Shown piece by piece: positions 35,501 to 47,500 of a stretch of 64,000 nt of DNA; within the stretch, counting starts at the first letter, position 1; each line of letters begins with the position of its first letter. A program made the position numbers and the translations under genes. This DNA comes from Enoplolaimus lenunculus (Eukaryota; Nematoda; Enoplea; Enoplida; Thoracostomopsidae): positions 1-64,000 of the forward strand of contig JASANG010001869.1 in NCBI GenBank assembly GCA_030248215.1, written 5' to 3'. A model generated the notes under the pieces. It had not been told where the DNA came from and did no database searches. It saw only the letters and a program-made list of their open reading frames with translations.

Positions 35501-38500
35501 CCATGTGGATTTTAACTTTTGCGGTCAGCTTGCTTCGCAATATAACATTTAGTGTGGTACACCCATTGTTATGATTACGGCTACTTAGTAGCTTAGGTAA
35601 ATTTTACAGTAAATTACCAACGGCATTATCACGATAGGTTCCAATTAAAGTCTTGCGGTATTACAAAAATAACAAAAATTGCACTCTTTTCGATGTATAT
35701 GGTGTTTAGTACCTTTATATCGTACGGAAACATCGGTCTATCGGCCATTGTTAACAGTTCACGGGCCAAGTTAGCCTTAGTCAACTGACGAGACTTAAAC
35801 TGTGCGATTAGTGAGGCAATTTCTTCGGCGTCTTTGCGTTCTGAAGTATAACAAAAATAACATTTGCAAAAGTACATGATGACTTTATAGACCAATTCGT
35901 GCTACTACATTAATTTCAAGTGGCCATAATTATGTACAACTACACGTCACTTTTGAGATAAGTCGATTTACAGTATACGTTTCAAACAAAAACATCATTC
36001 TATGGGCGCCAATCTTAAGGGCAGTGGGGGGTCACGGACCCCCACTTTTTGAGTATAAAATTCGGCAGGCGTTCTTGACCCCCCTCACTTTTGAAAGACA
36101 AAAACTTGACCGGCTTATTAGTACTCAAAACGTCTGACAGGCTCATTGTCCGAAACCTGTACATCACAGTTCAAGTAGCAACTTTACACATATCTATTAA
36201 CAGCGTATAAGCATATAAAAAATCAAACCTGTACCTGAAAATCATACAGGAGTGGCTGCGCTGTACTTCTGGTCATAAGTTTTACACCTTGGAAAACGGG
36301 AAGCCCGTGTGCTATACATGGGCTATCATGTTTAAATGGCATTGTATTATTGTTTGCGTTAACAAATTGTGGTGCGATCAACCAGCATATGTTTGAAAGT
36401 GTGAACATGTCTAAATTACTGAATTGAACCCCTCCACTTTTGAGAATAGACTGGCGCCCATGCATCATTCTCGTTGAATATAATTAAAAAACTAATTGTT
36501 CAATACAAATTATCCTGAATTTATCATGGTATAACCTTTTATATTATGCCAGTTGTGTCAAAAAATGTCATAGGTATGACATTTTGCAGAAATATTCTTA
36601 GTTGCACACTTTTTGTTTAGAAAATGGTTTTATCGATTCTTGTTGAGCAAAATTTGTTGACTTTTGACTGAAAGCATCATTTGCCAAATCCCGATGAGAG
36701 TCGCCCAAGATCGTATAACCCTGGTTAAAATTTTAAAAAATTAGGACCCAGAAAAAATCTTAACCTCTTTCACCATACGTATCAATTTCGAGTAGTATTT
36801 GATGTCAGATTTGCGAATTACCGAATGAAACCCTCTAAATTTTGGCATATTTTGTTTTAAAAAAGTTTGCCTTACGAATTAATAAGTGACCCGAATAAGG
36901 GGGGTAATAAGAGGGGTCCCATTTTGAGTTTCAATCAATAGGATTTCGTATTCCTAATAAGAGTCAGCAACCGGACAGAGTCCATAATCCATAATTAGAG
37001 TACATAAATGTCAATTACGAGTCACTACAGTACTCTTGCAAGAGTAAAAAGAGTAACTTCCTCCCCCATCCGATTTCCGCTGTAGAATTTTATGATTTGG
37101 CACTTGTTTACAATTCTCCCACACTAGTGTTAATATAATAGAAAGCAAAGCCACTTTGATTATATTGTATTATTTTAATAAATTTAAGAGCATAGGCTTA
37201 TTATTTTCCTTAGCTTCAGCGTTTGTTGTAATTCTGTCACTATGTGCCGGCGAACTTTATTTTTATGGGTGAAAGAAAAGACGTACGTAAAATGTTAATA
37301 TGTACTACCGGGTGTACCGAGATATTTGCGTTCCGTCCATTCATCGTTGTTGGCATCAACGGACAAATGCGACAGTTTTACGATTGAAGTACAACATTTT
37401 AAAATTGTCTTCAAAATTTCTATGAAGTCTTCCGCCTTTTTGGTCACTAATCGCTCGTTAGACTCAACATCTTCACGAAGAGCATTGACCAATAAAGAGC
37501 ATCTTGTCGCCCGATTGTATCCGAGTCTTTCAACGATGACTAAATTTTGCCGTAACTGTTGCATTTCGTATGATTTTTTTGAATTTTTACTATTTGTTCC
37601 AGTAAAAAATACAATGTTGTTTCGTTTATACTTTAAATTTAAATCAGAAATCATGTCAATTGATAAACTGGATGGCTGTAGTGAAATGGCAGACAGTCCT
37701 TGAAGACAAGAAGAGATCCCTTTGATGCGAACCACGAAAGCCTCAGGAATTGCCAGCCGTCCCATTGAAAAATTACGAACTGCTGATGCTGTATGCAAAG
37801 TGGAAAGGTAAAGTTCGTTGCCAAATGTAAAATGTTGACTATTTCGAACGTTCAGTAGCTCCATGAGGGATTTTACCTTTAAGTTTATAATGATTACATT
37901 TTTAAAAACTTTGCAATATTCATAATATATTAGTAATTTAACATAATCCGTGCGAGAAAACTATAAAAGTAGATCAATTTTTTAATCTCTAAGTTACACT
38001 CGGTTAATCGTTACGTCTGTCAAGGTCGCTTACATACTTCCAGAGTATCGTGAACTACACCTTTTGTTGAGTGTTTTTGTCAGTGTTCAGATCAGACAGT
38101 CAGACACAATTAAACTTGTAAGCACTGTTGTACGAAACTAACCTTAGTCTTCCACGCTTCAACGTTCATAATATATCGTATAGTTTCTTCTCTGATATGA
38201 CCAAATTCATGTCTTGCGCGTACACTGTATTGAACTGTATTGAAAGTGTCATCTTTGCTATTATTTTTACGACCCAACTTTTCAACTCCGTCGAAAGCGG
38301 CTTCCAGAGACGGTTGGCTATCCAGTAGGTTTTCAAAATCACGATACAACCGTAGGGTTTGATTTAAAGATCCTTCCAATGCCGAAATTTTCAGTGTTAG
38401 CTGGTTTAGGGTAAGAAACGTCGGAGATAAATATTTGTGGGTAGCACTGGTTGAGGTAATTATAATACTTTTGGTGCGAGTCAGAAGATATCGAATATGG

Positions 38501-41500
38501 GTTTGGTTACAAAATCCACTGTTTGTAGTGTTGAGTATCGACAGCTCATGATTGATGCATGTGAAATCGAAATGTTTCTGATCCAGGCTGAACTTAAATG
38601 AAAACAATAGGGTTCGGAATCCGTTTGTCATACATGTGTGTATAGCAGCCACAGTTAGAAATGGGTGTTAGATTTTATGAACTTATAACAATTGAGGCCA
38701 ATGTATAGAACAATCCCGGAACAGTAGTATCAGCATATTTCTAAGCCTAAGCCTAAGTCTAAGTGTAAGGATCAGCCTATTCCTAAGCCTAAGCCTAAGC
38801 AAAAATAGTTAGGCTAAAGTTAAAAACTGAGTCTATTACAGCCCCGCCGGAAAACGATACGGCCCTATTCTAAACATCAGCCCAATTGGGATAAAATGTA
38901 GCTCGTTTTTGAATTTACCTAATCTACCGTTGTGTGGAATTTCATATTCACTGCAGTCGTGGTTCGTATGTTTGGATAACCCTAACGTTGTAGCTCCGAA
39001 CGACGCGTCATCCAAAAAAATGTTGTTACAATTTGTTTTGCAGTGCCGTTCGACACACTAACCCGAAAAAGTTAAAAACTATAGCGCTACCCTTACAGTC
39101 GGGCAATAGACGCTAAGCGCATACTTGCAAATATGACACATTACTTTTATAAATTAGCGAGCGAGTTTCAAGTCTACTCTTTTTGTAATAATTTGAACAC
39201 GACAGTGCTGAATTTAACGTCGACTACAGCCAGCCAAAGTGCAATTGTTTTTGAATTGGATTTCAAATTGTCAACTTATGCTTTGCTGGATGGGTATACT
39301 TGCTTACGTTTTCTGTCTGCTGTGAAAAATACGTTGTATTCTGCAATTGACGATAGACTTTCATCATTGCGTCCATATTTGCTGCGTCTGATTTTCTTTC
39401 TTCATGTTCAAAACGACTTCTCACTTCTCTAAATAATACCGTCAACACAGCGTGTATTCTAAGTTAAGCAGTGCCGTGTAGAGCCTTTCACCACAATTTT
39501 GCTGCGGATGCGGTGGGGTTCGAACCCACGCTTTAGCCATTGAGCTACACATCCATGCAAACTTTTCGCTACAATGGCTCGATATACCGTGAGTTTGTCA
39601 CTACAAGATACATATATAAATTACATCAATTATCTACGAAGTGTATTTTGCTTCAAGTACAAGACAGCGACAGAAGAGCACCTAATTGCTTTGTAACTTT
39701 GTATTTCACTGGGTCGTCAGTGGTGGCCTGTTCTAAACTGAACCCATAACTGTGGTTGAATGTTCTGTGTACGAGTTTACGAAACAAGACTTGCAGATGC
39801 AACCTTTAGTGCAAGACTTGCGACCAAAGAATGATTTAGTGAAATTCACTGGAGAACCGTTTCCAAACCTCCGATTCTATCTTTAGGTGCAAAACTGGGG
39901 CAGTCTACTTCACTGTATACAGCAAAATATCGAAATGTTTGATATCTAAATTTACACTTTAGGATTGTGGCATAATTTCAAAAATTTGAATTCAAGATGT
40001 GCTCAACGGCAAGGTTTTGGATTGACTAACCACAATGAAGGTTGGTATAAATTCAAGTGACTTACAACTGTGTTCGCAAGCGCGACGTAAATTCGTTATA
40101 ATTTCAGTAAACAATTTGCAGGGATGATATCTTAAAAGCATTTTATCACCAAAATTACACGTGTCTGTCGCATGCGAAGGTTTTTGCTGCAAAAACTTGC
40201 ACGCGTGAATAGCGGGCCCGTAGCCAAGGGGCAGGGGCTCAGCCCTCCCACTAGAAAAATTTTGCCCCCCCTAAAAAGTTTTAAACCTTACTTGTAACTC
40301 ATTGAAAACCGTTGAATGTCCTTCCTGAAACACTTTTAGCCCCCCACTTTAGCAAGGCGAGCTGGCTACGGGCCTGATGAATACGGGTTAAAAAACTTGT
40401 ATAATGATGTTTTGACTACTTGGAAACACAAACTTAGGACTATATTTCAAGTTTCAGGGTGTAAACCGTCATTGGATAATACTTGTACCTTGCTTCCAAA
40501 TAACGCCTATACATAACATCTTTACGTTGTTTTGAAAGCAAATTGTTGATATTATTGGTCGACAGATAAGAAAACGAAACAAATTGCTGATAATCCAAGG
40601 AAATGCATTGATGAGGGCATCCTCCGATTTGGGATGGATCCATAGAGTGTCCTAAAATTCACTCAAGTATAAATTGAAAGGATTAGCAATAATAAAAATG
40701 ATATTTTATGACATTAGTATCTAATTAAAAATAGGACTCTTTTTCTTTCCTCTCGCAACGAAAACCCTCTCGCATAAAAATTGGTTTGAGTTCTCAGTGG
40801 GACTCCAGCAAGTTTACGGGACCCTAAGCAGGATGGGGAATATTGCCCCCAACAGTTTTCACACTAAGCAATAGATATAAACAATTGTGTGACAGTTACA
40901 TTTTTAAAGATCAGAGCTGACTTACAACTGAAATATAGCAAAACGCCATTACTGCAGTTTAAAGCGCTAAGTATTCTGTGAGTTTTTTCTTCTCAAGAAT
41001 GTTCACATTTATTTGCATATATTAGTGAATTATAAAACTTTCTTTAATTTGATCTTTTTACTTAGGAGAGGCGCGTTGTTTTACACATACCTCCATTTTT
41101 TGATATGAAATAAATTAGGCTTTAGGCTTGTCATACGTCAGGTCTTACAGTGGAAGGATGACCATTACCTTCAACTAGGTATCAGTCATTAGGCCTTGAC
41201 AAAAATCCTACATAAAAATAATCAGCTTACTCCACTCGGGTTCGATGCATTCAAAATACTTCGCAGCAGAACACGGTTTCAAGTCAACACCTGCGCTAAC
41301 TTCAACGTCTCGTTCAGGAGACAGCTGATTGGTCTCACTGGCGCTAACAACTGGATCCGGTTTCAGTTCCACGGTAGAATTTGTTCGTTGATGTTTCATT
41401 GTTAGATACATCGGTAAACATTGGCAACGTTGAATCATATTGGTGAAGTGTAGATTCGCGATGCACAATTTTCGACTGAAACATTAACCAACTTGATGGG

Positions 41501-44500
41501 AGTATATACTTTTAAAAAACTGCAATGTTGTATATCTGAAATTTAACTTTCAATAGCTTCTGTTTTGCTTATGGGTTTGCTTATGGAAGTTTTGTGAAGC
41601 TCAAAGCTCATGTTTTGGTTTTCAACTATATGCACCATCAGACACTAGTTCATTGATGAAAACACTTATGTTTCAAAGTATTGTGATACGCTCTAATTGT
41701 CTCTATTCCAAGACTTTTTAATTTGTTGAGTACCAGTTTACACTTATTTTGTCACCTCTGAATGAAAACGGTACAATTCCGCTAGTAAAAATTATTAAAA
41801 TCCTTGCAAACATCAGTGAGCATTTGATCTCATCTAAAAGATGATGCCAAAATACGGATATGTATGTACAGCATGTCACTAAAAAATCAGACCTGTAGGT
41901 AATATTCGGAAAATGTTCCATATTCCAACGTTTATAACACGACCCGCCGTCTTCCATTGGCAATCGCTCAGTCTGAACAAAACAGAATTCAACATTCCAA
42001 GGGCATACTTCTGCATAGAATAAAATGTACTCAGCAAACGTTACGTTTTAATTCCGGCAAATACTTTACACATATAGGCTAGGGCAGAATTTGTAACAGT
42101 GACACGCTGTTAAACTGATTTTGTCTCACCTGATGATAAGTCAACCCAACAGACGTTTGAAATCCCGGCGCAACATCAAAACCGTGTTCTGACACCAGTG
42201 GATATTCGTTTGGATTGAAGATTAAAACCTGAATTGGTATTCAAGTTTTTAGCAAATTTACCAGGATGTTTGAATCGGAGATAAATGTAAAATTTTTACC
42301 GGCCACAATAAGTTTAATTATATTATGATTGATAGTTTTTATTTTAAAACGGAAATGTTTTCACAATTATTTGCCCCCGAAAATGTTCAACGTCAAAGTT
42401 ACTTAACTAAAATTAGTTAACCTGAATTTTAATTGATGCCCTCAAACTCAAGTCTGAGCCGGTCTGTGCACTGCAAATTCCAATGAGTTAATTAATCAAC
42501 TCAGAAAGAAAGTTAGTTATTTGTGAGTTAAGAATGAGTAATATCAACTCAGAATAATGAGTTGTGATAGTCCTATCTCAGACTGAGTGATACAACTCAG
42601 CTGAGTTGAAATCAACTCACTGGAATTTACAGTGTACTATTAAACTTTACAGCACGCTAATTGAAGAAGTCGCGAAAAATTTTCACTTTATACGCGGCAG
42701 AAAAGGCGTAGATGACGAGAAGCAGCCGATAAATTACGCCCAAACATTTTAGTGGACAATAAAATACACTATTACATAGTTTAGTATAGGTTGTTTGGTC
42801 CTAGAAATAGAAAAAACATCTGATTCGCGATATGTTGTCAAAACCTCTAATCTGCACAGTGCCACTGCTACAGCTCCCTTCTCCCCAAAGGGGAGGATAC
42901 GGATACCTGCACGGCCTCGAAATAATCAATCCGCCATGTGACTTCAAAAAAATTGCTCATTTGGCACAGTTTAGATTAAGCATTACGTATTTTACGCTTA
43001 TTTCGCTTCTAGATCGTTTCGCAAGCGAGTTTTTTTTCAATCGTATATGTTGAGAGTCCTCGCATATGTCTCCTATTTTTGCATATACTGATGCATCGCT
43101 GTTTGATACCTTAAAAGGGCACCCTTTCGCAAGTGGAAGAAGAGGGGAGCGTTTACGCTAGCCGCTAGTCCGAAATAGGGTCCGGCGCCGAGACGACAGG
43201 CGTTTGTAAATTGTGACATTGTCTACGCAATATATTGCGGAATATGCATAGCGCATTGCAGCATAAGTATATTCATTTCGCTAAGATATATGTTTTGAAT
43301 TTAATACTTCTACCTTGATACCGACCGTCTTCTGAGGTCCAGGCATAACTTCGTAATCTTCCGTATTCAAAATTAAATAGACTCCATGGTCCGATCCTGC
43401 AACGAAACTCATTCAACTGTCTTATTTACTTTCTTAACATTTGATAATTCTGTTATTAAGAATATTGCAACTGTTTTTCAAAAAGTACAATGATTATGGC
43501 GGTATCCAATAACGTTGAAGCATTTACATGAATTACAAACTGTTGCACATCCATGATTTAAGACTTTTAACATTGGAAGGTATTTTGATTTGAATATTTA
43601 AATCCAGACCTCTTTGAGCTGCGGAAAGTGTTAATTGTTCAGAACTGTTGAAAAAATATTTTAGCAATTTTAACGTTGTAAGGCGAATTTACTTTAGTTC
43701 ACATTGTATATACAGTGACGAGATGGCTGAATTTTGAAAAAATTTGCACGTCATTCTAGCAACAACAGTTTCTCAAAACAGTTTTTGAAAATCAATATTT
43801 ATGTTAATAGTTTGTTGTTTATACCTGACTGAGTAACATTGTACGGTTTGTATTCGTTATCACCATTTTTAGCATTGATTGCATAACACAAGCCATAGTC
43901 GGTGAACAACGCAATGAAATCTTTTTCCGCAGTGCATTCTGAACCATCAGGCCATCTGCAGCTAGAAATAAACTGCTAAACACTATACATTTCAAAATTG
44001 CTTTAATGGAAAGAAAAATTGGTGCATTCCAAGGCGTACCGAGAGAAGGGGCTGGGTGGGAGCTGCGCCCCCCCAATCGAAATCAGTTAGTATGTCATAA
44101 TTTACATTAGGTACAAAAATTACGCCTAGATTCTCGCTTGCTTCGCTCGCGAGGGAGTTAATTATTCAATTTTCAAAAATTTTTACCTTTGGCGCTGTTC
44201 AAAGGAAAACGTCATCGTCTAATTTCGTATCTTAATCAGCTCAAAGCTAATGATAATAAAATTGTGCAAAGCTTCACAGTTAGACAATTGCTTGACGGGG
44301 GGGGGGGTTCCGGTTTGGTGGTTTAGACCAAGCAGTTCATGAATACAGAAATATTTTGAGATTGTTTTGTTTGAATTTATGTTCCTCAGAAATAAAGGTG
44401 GCACTATACTTGTCGTCTGGCGCGCAGGCTGACACTGCACGTCAAAAAATTTTTGTTGACCATTTGAAATGATGTGCTATATGGTAATAAAAGTACGTTG

Positions 44501-47500
44501 TGATATGGTGCCGAACGGTACCGGGCGGAACCGGACGGCGTCGGACGGTGATGGACGGCGCGACGCAGCAAGCAAGCGCTATCCTTACTCGATGATAGCT
44601 AATAATAAGGTGGTGAATTCCAGCTTTCACATGTGTTACTTCCTTTAATAGTGAAGTTTTAGAATATTTACTATTGTACAAGATCTTGTTTTTGATGTGC
44701 TCCACGACGTTTGAACGCTTCCATTTCGACTGAATGCAAATGTGGATACTTTTCAATGAGTTGACTGATGTCTGACTGCCGGCGGAGTCGGAAATGTTCC
44801 TTTGATGCTGGATGCTGCGCTGCACGTGAGCCGCTATAAATGTCACTGATCACGTCAAACATATTCCATTCAGGTTTTGCGGATTCAGTAATTCTAAAAG
44901 ATGATTAAAGACGTGAGATATTTTGCATATGTCTAGCACGGGTATTTTGCATGCTGATAACATATGACATTGAATTTTCATACATTTACCGATATAAGAA
45001 TAGAAAAATCAACGTTGACTTTTTAATCTATAACTTGGGTTTTTACCGAAAATTGCGTGTAATCGCCTACATACGAATAAAGCTGAAAAGATGCTACAAA
45101 ATAAACACAAGTCTGCTATAATGAGGAGAACACGATTACGGGCACTTTGAAAGCGATCGTACATATGAATCAGTCAGATTTTGTGGTATGACACAGTCAA
45201 ATTTTATGTATTGGTCCACTTGAATATTCGAGAAGAAAGAGAGGGTCAGCGGGGGGAGGGACTTAGCCCTCCTTGCAAAATTTTGACCCCCCATAGAAAG
45301 TTTTCACTCTTGATTGTAAGTCAACAGAAACCAATATATGCCCCTCCTGGAAAAGTTTTAGCCCCCTCTAGCAAGATGAGATGCCTTCGGGAAAATGAAT
45401 GTTGAAAAAACTGGGTTATTAAAAACCGGAAAGTATTCGACATTTTGTGATCAGTTAGAAACTGAATTATCGCAAAAAATAATTTCTTTCATCAATTGGT
45501 TCAGGATCGAAACACTTCAAACATTGCCCACTGCCTTTGCGGTGGCGATTGATCATTTCGTACCGAAATAAGTTGGCATTACAAACAAGAATCGCAGGCA
45601 ATTCCATTTCAGTTTTATACTGACGGTCGATATCAAGTACAACTGGCGTTCGAATGTACGAAACGATTTTGTTTTTCAGCTGCCAAAATGCTCCAAGAAA
45701 ACACAACGCAAACAGAACGCTCCAAAACATTCTGAAATATCAGAAACAACAACGCAATATTTTACGTCGTGTCATCAATACGTATTTGTCACAGCTGACA
45801 ATTGGAGTTTTAAAACACGGTATCGATGCGAGTCAAGTTATTGTATAACACTTTTCAAGCATGCAGCTAAATATATAACGGCTTGCGCACAACCTAATTT
45901 GTAAAAGTAGACATAAAAAACGGTTACAAAAATTAACATTTGCTGTAAACAGTAGAAAAAGTTTTCACCATGAATTTACAAAACAAAAACTTGTACTGAA
46001 CCCAGAAGAGCATATTTATAAATAAGCTGACAGCTGCATTTTCATTCATACTTCTGGTTGCGATATCCTGAATGAGCAATGCGTTTTACACCGTGAAGTG
46101 TGGTTTCCCATGCAAACGCTTGAAAATAATCGTCGACTTCACTGAAAAATATTTAAATCACAATGGCTGGTTTCCGAAACCCTGAGTACAACTTAGTACT
46201 TAAGTACGGGCTGAGTAAAATTACTTAACCATTTTGCCGTTTTTAATAGGGTACTTAAGTTAAGTAAATGCTTAAATGGCTGACTAAATTTGATACACTA
46301 CAAACTAACCGCTCAGGCATATCAACCTTGATATAATTGAAACTGCTGACTCATGATGCCTGTTTAATATAAAGCAAAACTTTTTCTTGTCATGATAATG
46401 GCCGTTACTTGGCGCTTCTTTCGTTTTGCAGAAAAATTTAAGTATTTACTTAATTCGGCGACTTAAGTAATTACTTAAGTAATTACTTAAGTATAACTTA
46501 AGTAAATACTTAAGTAAGATTTCAGAAACCCAGCCAATATTTGTTTTCAGTCAAATTTTTGCAGTGGCAATTGCCTTTCAAGTATAACTTGTGCAAGTTT
46601 TTACTGCAAAAACTTGCTTGAATATTTTTACACGGGCAGTTTTGGTCACAAAATAGGTTTGAAGTTTTAGCAGCTGCAAATAATTCGATAAAAACATCGC
46701 TAATAATTTAATTCGCATGCTTGATCACAGTTGAAGCTGCTTGATGTTAATGTGCCAGCATTTTGATAGGCCAATTTGAAAGTATGCTGGTTAGTGCTTC
46801 ATGAATAAATTCAGAGTTTTTGAATTTGTGCAAGAACATTGAATTTAAAATATAAAACAATTAGATAATTCACAGCCTACCACGCGAGGCTGATTGATCG
46901 GTTTTGCATCTGCTAACCGTTAAATGGAAACTGAAATATTACTGTCTGAAATTTGCGGGCGAATATTTCTTGCGGTTGAAACTTGCACCAACAAATTTTG
47001 TCCGAAAATTCATTTACAAAACTTGTAACTGCAATTTATTCATGATGTAATATAATGCAACAATATACACAACAACTATATTTCTGCGTGTGAACATCCG
47101 CGCAAGCCGAATTAACTTATTTGCATTGGTTATGCTGATAATCTACAGCTCATGTTTTAGACTATTTCAGTTGTCTGCATTTAACCCTTTCTCACATGAA
47201 TCTTTTCTATTTTTCCTGAGACCTACTTTTATGCTAGGATTCGAACTCCAGTGACTGGAGTGGGAGGCGTATACCATAACCACTCAGCTATAGGAGCTTG
47301 ACGCTCGAGCCCGAGCGGGCTCTCAAGTCTTGTTGTGATTTAGTACTATGTATACGTGTTGCAATTGTTAAACGCGGTGCGATATATACTATTTAACGTA
47401 TATACACTGCGTTTTGTTGCCTATAGGCACCTCAATGTGAGAAGGGGTTAATTCAAGCTGAAATAAATATTTCTTTGCAAATACTTATGTCAGCAGCAGT

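Noticed and set aside
38729-38815. Chromosome-end or fusion scar
   Set aside because: The hexamers are few and drifted, and the flanks match another copy of a dispersed repeat.
39133-39432. Plus-strand frame of 99 codons
   Set aside because: It overlaps a minus-strand channel exon with matching phase and has no recognisable content.
39503-39551. Functional tRNA gene
   Set aside because: There is no anticodon arm.
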